Part shown: piece by piece, positions 8,815 through 17,361 of the stretch
How the letters are laid out: each line of letters begins with the position of its first letter
Position numbering within the stretch: position 1 is the first letter of the stretch
Assembly: GCF_904846035.1 (NCBI RefSeq)
Contig: NZ_CAJGYT010000001.1
Span: forward strand, 2,108,001-2,172,000
Reading direction: 5' to 3'
DNA: 64,000 nt
Source of the DNA: Psychrobacter aestuarii
Lineage (GTDB): Bacteria; Pseudomonadota; Gammaproteobacteria; Pseudomonadales; Moraxellaceae
The notes under the pieces: model-generated
Database searches by the model: none
The model's input: only the letters and a program-made list of their open reading frames with translations
What the model was told of the DNA's origin: nothing
Program-made: the position numbers and the translations under genes

Positions 8815-10359
8815 ATGTTTGATACTTTAACTGAACGCTTATCATCAAGCCTGCGCAACATCGTTGGCAGTGGGCAACTGACAGAAGACAACATCAAAGA
8901 CACCCTACGCGAAGTGCGCATGGCATTACTAGAGGCCGATGTGGCCTTGCCTGTGACCCGCGACTTTGTCAAACGCGTAAAAGAACAAGCCCTCGGCGCA
9001 GAAGTGCTCAAAGAGCTCGCGCCAGGTCAAGCGTTTGTGAAAATCGTCCATGACGAATTGACTGAAATGATGGGCAGCGCCAACCAGCAACTTGAAATGA
9101 CGGGCAAGCCGCCTGTGGTGTACTTGCTGGCAGGTCTGCAAGGTGCGGGTAAAACCACCACCGCGGGTAAACTTGCCAAATACTTGCAAGAGCGCCAAAA
9201 GAAAAAAGTCATGCTGGTGTCTGCCGACGTATACCGTCCCGCCGCGATTAAGCAGCTTGAGCAAGTCGCAGGTCAAGTGGGCGCAAAATTCGTGCCTTCA
9301 AGCACCGACCAAAGCCCCATCGATATCGCTCGCCGCGCCATCGAAGAAGCCAAGCTGCAATACCAAGACATCCTTATCATCGATACCGCAGGTCGCTTGC
9401 ACATTGATGACAACATGATGGACGAAATCAAAGCGCTGACTGCGGCTGTGAATCCATCAGAGACGCTATTCGTCGTTGACTCAATGACAGGGCAAGATGC
9501 GGCGAATACCGCCAAAGCCTTTAACGATGCGCTGCCTTTGACGGGTGTTATCTTAACCAAGACCGACGGCGATGCGCGCGGCGGTGCGGCGCTATCGGTA
9601 CGCGCCATCACAGGCAAGCCGATTAAATTCCTCGGTCGTGGTGAAAAACTGGACGCGCTTGAAGCCTTTCACCCTGAGCGTATTGCCCAGCGTATCCTTG
9701 GTATGGGCGACGTTTTAAGTTTGGTCGAAGAAGTCGAGCAAAAAATCGACCGCGAAAAAGCCGAAAAAATGGCGCAAAAAATGCAAAAGGGCGGCGAGTT
9801 TGACCTAGAAGACTTGCTCACTCAGTTCCAGCAAATGAAAAACATGGGCGGCATGGCAGGCTTTTTGGATAAGATGCCCGGTATGGGCGGCTCAGACATG
9901 CAAAAAGCGGTCGAAGATGCCAAGCCTGAAGAAAAAGTCAAAGAGATGGAAGCGCTGATTAACTCGATGACGCCGTTTGAGCGCCGCAATCCTGACAAAA
10001 TTAACCCAAGCCGTAAGCGCCGTATTGCCGCAGGCTCAGGACGCAACATTCAAGACGTCAACCGTTTGCTCAAGCAGCACAAGCAAATGGCAAAAATGAT
10101 GAAAATGATTTCCAAACCTGATGGCATCAGCAAAATGATGAAAGCAGTGCAAGGTCTGGCAGGCGGCGCTGCAGGTGGCGGCGGTCCACTGTTCGGCGGC
10201 GGCAACCAAGGCAAAGGCGGCATGCAAGACGTAAACCAAGCGGAACTTGCCAAGCAAATGGGACTCGACCCCAACAACATGCCAAGCGCTGAAGAGATGC
10301 AAAAAAAGATGCAAGAAATGCAGTCGCAAGCGCCAAAGAAGTTTAAAACCCGTTTTTAA
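8815..10359 (+). CDS. ffh: Signal recognition particle protein Ffh (SRP54)
   Basis: This 514-residue GTPase binds 4.5S RNA and the signal sequences of nascent membrane proteins and delivers ribosomes to FtsY. It shows the N domain, then the G domain with P-loop GLQGAGKTTTAGK (about residues 104-116), DTAGR and TKTDGDARGG. The methionine-rich M domain contains RRIAAGSGRNIQDVNRLLKQ, the RNA-binding segment. It is about 60 residues longer than E. coli Ffh because of a Gly/Met-rich C-terminal tail. A terminator follows, so it is probably monocistronic. Confidence 0.97.
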   Translation: MFDTLTERLSSSLRNIVGSGQLTEDNIKDTLREVRMALLEADVALPVTRDFVKRVKEQALGAEVLKELAPGQAFVKIVHDELTEMMGSANQQLEMTGKPPVVYLLAGLQGAGKTTTAGKLAKYLQERQKKKVMLVSADVYRPAAIKQLEQVAGQVGAKFVPSSTDQSPIDIARRAIEEAKLQYQDILIIDTAGRLHIDDNMMDEIKALTAAVNPSETLFVVDSMTGQDAANTAKAFNDALPLTGVILTKTDGDARGGAALSVRAITGKPIKFLGRGEKLDALEAFHPERIAQRILGMGDVLSLVEEVEQKIDREKAEKMAQKMQKGGEFDLEDLLTQFQQMKNMGGMAGFLDKMPGMGGSDMQKAVEDAKPEEKVKEMEALINSMTPFERRNPDKINPSRKRRIAAGSGRNIQDVNRLLKQHKQMAKMMKMISKPDGISKMMKAVQGLAGGAAGGGGPLFGGGNQGKGGMQDVNQAELAKQMGLDPNNMPSAEEMQKKMQEMQSQAPKKFKTRF

Positions 10360-10403
10360 GTTAATCGGCGCACAAGTACGACATCACTCATCATGATTGA
10401 CAC

Positions 10404-10436
10404 GCCCTTAAAGCGCGCTGCTTTGAGGGCTTTTTT
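10404..10436 (+). terminator. Intrinsic terminator after ffh
   Basis: GCCCTTAAAGC pairs with GCTTTGAGGGC (one wobble), followed by TTTTTT. The remaining bases up to the next start at 10632 contain no gene I can support. Confidence 0.88.
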
Positions 10437-10631
10437 ATGTGCTTATTACAAGATATTAGTGATGAGTGTATTGTGCTGCAAACGTGCTTATAGCGTGTTT
10501 GATTCGCAGGTTTAGCACGCATCTGCTCACGTGAAGAAACGATGAAAATCACAGAAAATCACACCAGAAGACATGCTAAGTGCTATGATAGGCGCAATTT
10601 TGTATTGCCGATTGATACAGCTGAGGTGAGG

Positions 10632-11327
10632 ATGTTTTTAGCGATAGATACCGTATTTGACCAGTGCTCTGTGGCGCTGCTGGACGCATCGGGCAAGGTG
10701 CTCGGCGAAGCAACCAAGCGCGACAAACGCCAACAAACACAGCAAATCCTACCGATGATTGATGCGCTCTTAGGCGCCCATGATTGCAAGCTGCCTGATA
10801 TTCAGGCACTTTTTTTTAATCGCGGACCAGGGGCATTTAGCGGTATTCGTATCAATACGGCGGTGGTACAAGCCTTATCGGTCGCCCAAAACATTCCGTG
10901 CGTGGGTATCTCAAGCCTACAAGCCATCGCGCAGCAAGCCTATAGCGAGCATCAGCTGACTGAGCTGTACAGCGCGCACGATGCGCGGATGTCTCAAGTG
11001 TACTTTGGGCAATATGCCTTACAAGCAGGCATCATGCAGCCTGTCAGCCAGCAAGATGCGGCAGGTGAAGATGCAGACACTGAGTGCTTGCTCGATTATG
11101 ATACCGCGACCGAAGCGCTGCTGCCCATCGCAGGTGATGGCGCGCCCTTGTCAACCAAACAAGCGGGGCAGACGTATTACGCCGACATTATTCCCACTGC
11201 CGCCGTTATTGGTATATTGGGGGTTGCTGAATATCATAAGATGGGCGGCGTAAGCGCTGCCCATGCCCTGCCCAAATATCTGCGCAACAAAGCATGGAAA
11301 ACCCTCAAAGAGCAAGGCAAAGCCTAA
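10632..11327 (+). CDS. tsaB: tRNA threonylcarbamoyladenosine biosynthesis protein TsaB
   Basis: This 231-residue protein, the same length as E. coli TsaB, is the scaffold partner of TsaD and TsaE in making t6A at position 37 of ANN-decoding tRNAs. The N-terminus MFLAIDTVFDQCSVALLD and the segment RGPGAFSGIRINTAVVQALS belong to the ASKHA-like TsaB fold. The ATG at 10632 is preceded directly by GAGGTGAGG, a clear ribosome binding site, so the in-frame upstream extension is rejected. uppP follows after about 115 bases. Confidence 0.94.
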   Translation: MFLAIDTVFDQCSVALLDASGKVLGEATKRDKRQQTQQILPMIDALLGAHDCKLPDIQALFFNRGPGAFSGIRINTAVVQALSVAQNIPCVGISSLQAIAQQAYSEHQLTELYSAHDARMSQVYFGQYALQAGIMQPVSQQDAAGEDADTECLLDYDTATEALLPIAGDGAPLSTKQAGQTYYADIIPTAAVIGILGVAEYHKMGGVSAAHALPKYLRNKAWKTLKEQGKA

Positions 11328-11412
11328 ACCCTATCTTTATCTTTTTTCGAGTACCGAGCGCCAAGCCGCGCTTGGTACAGTATTCTCAACGCACACATAA
11401 CACTGCATATAC

Positions 11413-11428
11413 GACCAGTATACTGGTC
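11413..11428. promoter_or_regulatory. Perfect 16-bp palindrome upstream of uppP
   Basis: GACCAGTATACTGGTC reads the same on both strands, with no spacer. It lies 15 bases upstream of the uppP start codon and overlaps the probable leader, just before AGGA. A protein-binding site or a small RNA hairpin are both possible. No regulator is evident. Confidence 0.45.
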
Positions 11429-11442
11429 TTAGGACTACCATC

Positions 11443-12285
11443 GTGGATATCATTTTATTAATCAAAGCCGTCATCATGGGTATTGTTGAGGGCATCACCG
11501 AGTTTTTGCCCATATCGAGTACGGGGTATTTGATTTTGTCTGCGGACATCATGAACTTTTGGGACAAAGACAAGGTCGACTTGTTCGTGGTGGTGGTGCA
11601 GCTCGGCGCGATTTTGGCAGTGATTTATGATTACTGGGGGCGTTTGTGGCAAGCGCTGGTCGGCTTATTGACGGGCAAGGCTGACGGCATGAGCAATCCG
11701 CGTCAGCTCGGCTTAAGCCTGATTGTGGCGACCATTCCTGTGATGATTGTCGGCTTTACCTTCGCCGATGAAATCAAAGCCTATTTGTTCAATCCCATTA
11801 CCGTCGCTATCATGCTGATTATCGGTGGTTTGCTAATTTTTTATGTAGAAAAACGTCCCAAAGAAATCGTTGCCCATGAGGCGGAGCAGATCAGCATTAA
11901 GACTGCGTTGTTGATTGGTTTGTTTCAGTGTTTGGCATTGATTCCTGGCACGTCGCGTTCAGGCTCGACCATCATTGGCGCGCTGTGGCTTGGCGTTTCG
12001 CGTAAGGCATCGGCGGAGTTTTCGTTTTTCTTAGGCATTCCTGTGATTGTTGGTGCAGCGCTCTTAGATTTGCTCAAGCATCACGAAGTGCTGAGCAGTA
12101 GTGAAGACTGGTGGGTGCTCGCGGTGGGTACGGTTGTCTCCTTTGTAGTGGCATTATTATGTATCCGCTGGCTGGTCGATTGGGTCAGCCGCCGCGACTT
12201 TACCATTTTTGCGTGGCTGCGTATCATTACGGGTATCTTGGTGTTGATTGCTACATGGGTGTTTGGCTATCAAATCACCGCCTAA
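11443..12285 (+). CDS. uppP: Undecaprenyl-diphosphatase (BacA/UppP)
   Basis: This 280-residue polytopic inner membrane enzyme dephosphorylates undecaprenyl pyrophosphate, recycling the lipid carrier for peptidoglycan and other envelope glycans, and its activity confers bacitracin tolerance. Both family signatures are present: EGITEFLPISSTG at residues 16-28 and PGTSRSGST at 168-176 with the catalytic arginine. The start is GTG at 11443, with AGGA about 8 bases upstream. A perfect 16-bp palindrome lies just before it. The 8-bp GACCGCGT/ACGCGGTC hairpin after the stop (12292-12320) lacks a T-run, so termination there is uncertain. Confidence 0.96.
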   Translation: MDIILLIKAVIMGIVEGITEFLPISSTGYLILSADIMNFWDKDKVDLFVVVVQLGAILAVIYDYWGRLWQALVGLLTGKADGMSNPRQLGLSLIVATIPVMIVGFTFADEIKAYLFNPITVAIMLIIGGLLIFYVEKRPKEIVAHEAEQISIKTALLIGLFQCLALIPGTSRSGSTIIGALWLGVSRKASAEFSFFLGIPVIVGAALLDLLKHHEVLSSSEDWWVLAVGTVVSFVVALLCIRWLVDWVSRRDFTIFAWLRIITGILVLIATWVFGYQITA

Positions 12286-12386
12286 GCGATAGACCGCGTA
12301 TTTTTCAGACAAACGCGGTCGATTATGAGATATACGCGCTGTGACTTTCATAAAAACAGCGCTATGATAAGGACAATGATGTATTC

Positions 12387-13244
12387 ATGAGTACTTCGCT
12401 TACAGCGCTTGGCTGCCAGCTTTTATATACCGATTCGGTGGCGCTTGAAGATATTGCGGCGATTGAGCGATTGGTTGCCGATGCGGCAATTCCGCTTACG
12501 CTGCAAGCTGCGCCGTTAACAGGGAAGCTGAACACGCGCTACAAGCGCCAGCTCAGTGAAGAAAGCGCGTCTCCTGTCTTGATATTGGAAGGCAGCTATG
12601 AGCTGTCATGGCTCAGCGGTGAGCTGTTGGTGACACCTGCATGGCACAAGCTACAGCGGCGCGTGGTACGGGCAGGGCGCAAGTATGAGCTGTTATTGCA
12701 AGCGGCAAAAATCAACGAACACAGCCGCGTTGTTGATGGAACTGCAGGGTTTGGTCATGACAGCCTGATTTTGGCCAGTACTGGCGCAAAAGTATGTATG
12801 CTAGAAGCTGCGCCCATTATGGCGCTTTTGTTATTGGCTGAGCAGCAGCGTATGCGCGGGCAGCCCAACTGGCAAAAGCTGATGGCGCGTTTGCAGATTC
12901 GCTACGGCAGCATGCAGCAGTATGCAGATGCCTTGGCACGCACGGCAGATGTCGATATGGTGTATCTGGACCCGATGTTTCCAGAAGGCAGTTACCAAGA
13001 CCGCAAAAATGGCAAAGGCGCAAAGGTCGGTAAAGAGATGCAAGCCTTGCATCGTCTAGCGCTACCCCCTACTATAGAAGAAGAAAAGACCTTGCTTGCG
13101 GCCGCCACGCGCTTATGTCAGACCGATACCCGTGGCGGGCGTGTGATTGTCAAGCGCCCAAGCGATGCCCCTGTATTGGCAGACGCATCGCCTGATGAGC
13201 AGTGGCACAATGATGCATTGCGTTTTGATGGCTATTTTGTGTGA
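12387..13244 (+). CDS. rsmJ: 16S rRNA (guanine(1516)-N(2))-methyltransferase
   Basis: This 285-residue class I SAM-dependent methyltransferase modifies G1516 of 16S rRNA. The SAM-binding region VDGTAGFGHDSLILA starts near residue 116 and is followed by VCMLE. The catalytic-type motif DPMFP is at about residue 194, with the expected later segment KEMQALHRL. The C-terminus contains VIVKRPSDAP, also typical of RsmJ. An AAGGAC sequence lies about 12 bases before the ATG. An ATG at 12376 is not usable because it meets a stop. Confidence 0.94.
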   Translation: MSTSLTALGCQLLYTDSVALEDIAAIERLVADAAIPLTLQAAPLTGKLNTRYKRQLSEESASPVLILEGSYELSWLSGELLVTPAWHKLQRRVVRAGRKYELLLQAAKINEHSRVVDGTAGFGHDSLILASTGAKVCMLEAAPIMALLLLAEQQRMRGQPNWQKLMARLQIRYGSMQQYADALARTADVDMVYLDPMFPEGSYQDRKNGKGAKVGKEMQALHRLALPPTIEEEKTLLAAATRLCQTDTRGGRVIVKRPSDAPVLADASPDEQWHNDALRFDGYFV

Positions 13245-13308
13245 CACGCTCAGCGTAAGATACGCTGCATTTGATAAAACCCGAACCATTTTTTATTTGT
13301 AATTTGAT

Positions 13309-14256
13309 ATGCCTATGACGTTGTCTGCCCCTGCTATGAGTCTTAAAGACAAGCTGCACGCTTATATCCAGCTGACACGCTTTGATAAGCCTGTGGGCAT
13401 TGAGCTGCTGCTATGGCCGACATTATGGGGCGTGATGCTCGCAGCAATGAGCGCGGCACAATCGGAAGGGCTAAGCGCGGGTCTGCCAGCGCTAAAGATA
13501 CTCACGATTTTTGCCCTTGGTGCGATATTCATGCGGGCGGCAGGCTGCGCGATTAATGATTTTGCTGACCGCAAGGTCGACGGTTTTGTGACACGCACTA
13601 AAGGACGCCCACTTGCCGATGGTCGCTTGAGTGGTAAAGAGGCGGTCGGCGCGTTTGTTGTCTTATCGCTTATCAGTGCCAGTTTGCTGTTTTTCTTGCC
13701 CGTCTCGGTGTTTTATTGGTCACTTGGCGCGGTTGCTTTGGCGTTTATTTATCCGTTTATGAAGCGCTATACCCATTTGCCGCAAGTGTTTTTGGCCGCC
13801 GCCTTTGGTTGGGCGATACCGATGGCCTATGTGGCGATAGCGGGCGCGCCTGATATCTGGTGCTGGCTGCTGTTTATGGCCTATATGTGCTGGACGGTGG
13901 CGTACGACACTCAGTATGCGATGGCAGACCGAGCCGATGATTTGCAAGTCGGTATTAAGTCCACGGCGATACTCTTTGGTCGTTTCGATATCGTGATGAT
14001 TGCGCTGTTACAGACCGCGTTTTTGCTTTTGATGGGTGTGGTGATGTGGCATTACTTTGTGCCAACGTCGCTGAGCGTTGCCCCTGTATTTGGGCTTGCC
14101 TTGGTGGCGATGATGTTTGCCAAACAAAACCGCGCCTGCGCCACCCAAATGCCCATGGCGTGTTTTCGCGCGTTTTTGGACAATGTGTGGGTGGGGCGTT
14201 ATTTGTTTGTGGTGATTGCTATGGTGTGTGTGTGGAGTACCTTCAGCGCCACATAA
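13309..14256 (+). CDS. ubiA: 4-hydroxybenzoate octaprenyltransferase
   Basis: This 315-residue intramembrane prenyltransferase attaches the polyprenyl tail to 4-hydroxybenzoate in ubiquinone synthesis. The two Asp-rich substrate/magnesium motifs are clear: [19 protein letters not shown] from about residue 83 and [13 protein letters not shown] from about residue 199. Eight or nine hydrophobic segments are present. The length is slightly above the usual 290 because of a polar N-terminus. A start a few codons downstream (MTLSAPAM or MSLKDKL) is possible. The following GTPase gene begins 37 bases after the stop. Confidence 0.96.
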   Translation: MPMTLSAPAMSLKDKLHAYIQLTRFDKPVGIELLLWPTLWGVMLAAMSAAQSEGLSAGLPALKILTIFALGAIFMRAAGCAINDFADRKVDGFVTRTKGRPLADGRLSGKEAVGAFVVLSLISASLLFFLPVSVFYWSLGAVALAFIYPFMKRYTHLPQVFLAAAFGWAIPMAYVAIAGAPDIWCWLLFMAYMCWTVAYDTQYAMADRADDLQVGIKSTAILFGRFDIVMIALLQTAFLLLMGVVMWHYFVPTSLSVAPVFGLALVAMMFAKQNRACATQMPMACFRAFLDNVWVGRYLFVVIAMVCVWSTFSAT

Positions 14257-14293
14257 TACGGATGTTTGTCTGAATCGAGGTCATGTATTTGTT

Positions 14294-14818
14294 ATGCAAC
14301 GTTTAAAAATCGTCTTTAGTGGCCCGATGGGGGCAGGTAAAACCGCGGCAATTGCCAGCTTGTCCGATATCGAAGTGGTCTCAACTGAGGTGCAAAATAC
14401 CGACCTTGAGCAGCACAGCAAGTCGCTGACCACTGTGGGCATGGATTACGGCGAGCTAAGAGTCGATGCCAATACCAGTATTGGTCTGTATGGCACGCCA
14501 GGGCAGGAGCGCTTTAGCTTTATTTGGCCGATTTTGGCACAAGGGGCGCTTGGGGTGATTATCCTCATTGACCACTCAGCGCGTGATTCGGTCGCGGACT
14601 TGGCGCACTATCTTGAGACCTTTGATAAAATCTATCAAGGGCGCGTGGTGGTTGGCGTCAGTCACGTTGACGCCATGCCTGAGCGTCCTTTTGATATTTA
14701 TCGTGAGTGGCTTGACAGCAAAAACCGCATGCTGCCGATTTTCCCTGTTGACTTGCGTGAAAAAGACGATGTGCTGCTGCTGGTTGAGACCATCATCACC
14801 GCGCTAGAAGACGCCTAA
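14294..14818 (+). CDS. MglA-like small GTPase
   Basis: This 174-residue single-domain Ras-like G protein has its P-loop GPMGAGKT at residues 10-17. The switch II motif reads LYGTPGQERF instead of the usual DTAGQ, lacking the aspartate just as in MglA-type proteins. The base-recognition motif is SHVD at about residue 125, a departure from NKxD. Related proteins are annotated as ATP/GTP-binding proteins in this family of bacteria. The ATG at 14294 is chosen because the frame before it has no conserved sequence. GAGG lies about 14 bases upstream, a rather long spacing. A roadblock/LC7 gene follows on the same strand. Such pairs usually control polarity or motility, but the role here is not shown. 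Confidence 0.85.
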   Translation: MQRLKIVFSGPMGAGKTAAIASLSDIEVVSTEVQNTDLEQHSKSLTTVGMDYGELRVDANTSIGLYGTPGQERFSFIWPILAQGALGVIILIDHSARDSVADLAHYLETFDKIYQGRVVVGVSHVDAMPERPFDIYREWLDSKNRMLPIFPVDLREKDDVLLLVETIITALEDA

Positions 14819-14936
14819 TGTCATACCTTGCCTGTATTTGGGCAAGCGCTGTAACTGCTGTATAAAAAAGATGTATGTTGATGGCGCTACTGGCGCTGGT
14901 ATTTAACCGTGTTATAACCTTGATGACGGATATATT

Positions 14937-15389
14937 ATGTTCGATGATGCGTTGTTTCAAAATCAATCTAGCCGCGTAAAACCTTCAGATGCCTATATGG
15001 GCGCTGCCAAGGCGGTGCTGCACGAGCTGGTACACACCACCAGTGGTATCGATGGGGTGCTGCTCGCCTCAACAGATGGCTTTGAGATTGTCTCTATTTT
15101 TCAAAAAGACTACGACGCGGGCAAGCTGTCGGCCGTCGGCAGCTCAATCTTGGCACTGGTGCAGGCGTTGACCGCCGAAGCCCAGCTGACGGGTTGTCGT
15201 TCGGTGATTTTGGACGCCAATAATGGCAAGGTCATGATAAGCTCAGTCGCCAATGAAAATCAGCCGATGATTATTATCCTTGTGACCAAACAACAAGTGC
15301 TACTCGGGCAAATCATGCACGGCATGAACAAAGCCACCAACGAATTGGTGGCGTTGGACGCCGAGCATAACGTTAAAGCGTCTGCATAA
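14937..15389 (+). CDS. Roadblock/LC7 domain protein, probable partner of the GTPase
   Basis: The 150-residue product matches the roadblock/LC7 fold: an N-terminal helix (AKAVLHELVHTTSGIDGVLLAS), a sheet with GFEIVSIF, a long helix (LSAVGSSILALVQALTAEAQ), then IMISS-type strands and a final helix. The family forms dimers that bind and often regulate MglA-like GTPases. The immediately upstream gene encodes such a GTPase. No signal peptide or membrane segment is visible. The stop codon is one base away from the stop of the convergent photolyase gene, with no terminator between them. Confidence 0.85.
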   Translation: MFDDALFQNQSSRVKPSDAYMGAAKAVLHELVHTTSGIDGVLLASTDGFEIVSIFQKDYDAGKLSAVGSSILALVQALTAEAQLTGCRSVILDANNGKVMISSVANENQPMIIILVTKQQVLLGQIMHGMNKATNELVALDAEHNVKASA

Positions 15390-15390
15390 A

Positions 15391-17061
15391 TTATTTGCTG
15401 TCTTTAAAAGTGGCAATGGTGTCTTTACGCGCCGCCTTGTGATCGACGATAGGGGCAGGATAATCAATATCGTAATAAGGATTGTCCTGCTTTTTGTCTT
15501 TTTGCTTGTTCTTGTCTTTTTTCTTTTCTTCTTTGTCCTTATCCCCAAATGCCTTGTTCAGCTTAGCTTCAGAGTGCAGGACATCCGCAGGCACGTCCGC
15601 GAGCTCAGGCAGCCATTTTTTGATAAACAGTGCGTCTTTGTCATGGCTTTTGCCTTGGCTAAAAGGATTCATGATGCGAAAGTAGGGCGCAGAGTCTGTA
15701 CCTGTCGAGGCGCTCCACTGCCAGCCGCCATTGTTTGAGACAAAGTCGCCATCAATCAGATTTTGCACAAAGTACGTTTCGCCCCAGCGCCAATCTATCA
15801 ATAAATCCTTGGTCAAAAACATTGCCACCACCATACGCAAGCGATTGTGCATAAAGCCTGTGGCGTTTAAGCAGCGCATCGCGGCATCGACAAGTGGCAC
15901 GCCTGTACGCCCGCAGCACCACGCGGCAAAGTCATCTTCGTCATACGACCAGTCCACCGCTTTATCCAGCTTTTTGTTATACGCCTCGTGGCGAATCAGC
16001 TCAGGCTTATCACACAGCACGTGGCGGTAGAAGTCGCGCCACGCAAGTTCACTACACCAGCGGGTGATGTCCGTCTCATCGCTGTCCTTGTTGCTGCGCT
16101 TGCGCTCTAGGTGCTCTATGGCGGCAAGGTAGCAGCGGCGCGGGCTAATCATGCCTGTCGTTAGATAGGCGGATAGGCGGCTGGTGGCGTGCGAATGCGG
16201 GGTGTCGCGGTGGGTATCGTAGTCGTCGATATCGTCGCTGATAAAGTCATGTAAACGCGCCTCTGGGGCGTCCATATCGGCAGGATAGTTGTCACGTGTG
16301 CGCGCCAACTGCTCGGCAATATTGATGTGTTTGAGCGCATCACGCTTTTGCCAGTCGTCTTGATAGGCGTTGACAATGTCTTTGGTTAAGGTGTCGATGC
16401 TGCTTTTGCTATCGGCATGCGTGACTTTTTTGGTTAATGCCTCGGCAAGCGATGTTACGGGCGCTGGCGTGTTTTCATTGACCAGAGTAGGGCTGTGACA
16501 ACTCATCGGACTGACGTCGAGATGCTGCTGCCACTTTTTATAAAATGGCGTAAATACCTTATACATCGTGCCTTCACCTGTGGTGATGCTGGCGGGCGGC
16601 AACACGCATTGGTCGTGATGGCGGATGACGCTGATATTGTGCTCGGCAAGATTGGCAATCAGCTGGGTGTCGCGGTTGATTTCGTTCTCTTCATATTCAT
16701 GGTTTGCCATCACGCAGGTGACATCGGTGTCGATACACAGCTGCGTTAATATCTCGGCGCAATCATCGAACGTATCACAGACCGCGACCGTTAATGTGAT
16801 GTTGAGTTTGTCTTTGAGTGCTTGAGCCAAATGCGGCAAACGGCGGGCGATAAAGTCCACTTGCGTCACCGCCGTGTCGTGCTGTTGCCACTGTTTGGGT
16901 GTCATAAAAAAAACAGCGGACACGTGGGCGCGGTCTTTTTGCGCTTTGTCACACAATGCGCTCAAGGCAGTGTTGTCATCGATGCGCAAATCGCGGCGAA
17001 ACCACATCAAATAATGCAGCGGCGTCAGTTGGTTGTTATCATCGGTTTTTTTATCAGCCAT
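15391..17061 (-). CDS. phrB: Deoxyribodipyrimidine photolyase (cyclobutane dimer repair)
   Basis: This 556-residue FAD enzyme splits UV-induced cyclobutane pyrimidine dimers using blue light. The N-terminal antenna domain starts LHYLMWFRRDLRIDDNTAL. The FAD domain includes WRDFYRHVL, GVPLVDAAMRCLNATGFMHN, DWRWGETYF and NNGGWQWSASTGTDSAPYFR, where active-site and electron-transfer tryptophans are expected. It is longer than E. coli PhrB (472). About 20 residues (roughly 507-526) are an almost pure Lys/Asp/Glu insertion just before the conserved tail YPAPIVDHKAARK, and a linker near residues 200-240 is also expanded. A good ribosome binding site (AAAAAGGAC) precedes the ATG. Confidence 0.96.
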   Translation of the reverse strand: MADKKTDDNNQLTPLHYLMWFRRDLRIDDNTALSALCDKAQKDRAHVSAVFFMTPKQWQQHDTAVTQVDFIARRLPHLAQALKDKLNITLTVAVCDTFDDCAEILTQLCIDTDVTCVMANHEYEENEINRDTQLIANLAEHNISVIRHHDQCVLPPASITTGEGTMYKVFTPFYKKWQQHLDVSPMSCHSPTLVNENTPAPVTSLAEALTKKVTHADSKSSIDTLTKDIVNAYQDDWQKRDALKHINIAEQLARTRDNYPADMDAPEARLHDFISDDIDDYDTHRDTPHSHATSRLSAYLTTGMISPRRCYLAAIEHLERKRSNKDSDETDITRWCSELAWRDFYRHVLCDKPELIRHEAYNKKLDKAVDWSYDEDDFAAWCCGRTGVPLVDAAMRCLNATGFMHNRLRMVVAMFLTKDLLIDWRWGETYFVQNLIDGDFVSNNGGWQWSASTGTDSAPYFRIMNPFSQGKSHDKDALFIKKWLPELADVPADVLHSEAKLNKAFGDKDKEEKKKDKNKQKDKKQDNPYYDIDYPAPIVDHKAARKDTIATFKDSK

Positions 17062-17182
17062 CGGGTGTCCTTTTTTTTAATTTTTTAACGTCAATTTAAG
17101 GTAAAAATAAAACAACTACACCAGCGAACGCCAGCGGGTACAAGATGGCTAAAAGTATGCTAGGATAAGTTTTTACGCGCAA

Positions 17183-17211
17183 TTGAAACCCCGCAGGATT
17201 AACATTATTAC
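17183..17211 (+). promoter_or_regulatory. Candidate trpF promoter with near-palindromic operator
   Basis: TTGAAA (17183-17188) and TATTAC (17206-17211) are separated by 17 bases. The -10 box overlaps a 16-bp near-palindrome, TTACCTGTACGGGTAA (17208-17223, seven of eight pairs), placed where a repressor could block initiation. The assignment is inferred from pattern only. Confidence 0.45.
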
Positions 17212-17244
17212 CTGTACGGGTAACAAATTGTCATCACTTCTTTA

Positions 17245-17303
17245 CCCCAAAGACCGCAAAATAAAGGGCATTTATGCTTGCGGGATTTGGGTTTGTCTTT
17301 TTT
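17245..17303 (+). terminator. Terminator-like hairpin in the trpF leader (candidate attenuator)
   Basis: CCCAAA pairs with TTTGGG and CCGCAA with TTGCGG, separated by a 2-base internal mismatch. Inside them ATAAA pairs with TTTAT around GGGCA. The stem is followed by TTTGTCTTTTTT. No gene upstream on this strand needs a terminator here, and the hairpin sits between the candidate promoter and the trpF start at 17362. Confidence 0.6.
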
Positions 17304-17361
17304 AGCCCATCGGCTTGTTGGCAGAGTGCAGCAAGCGCGGTCGAGCGATACAGGTGGCAGC

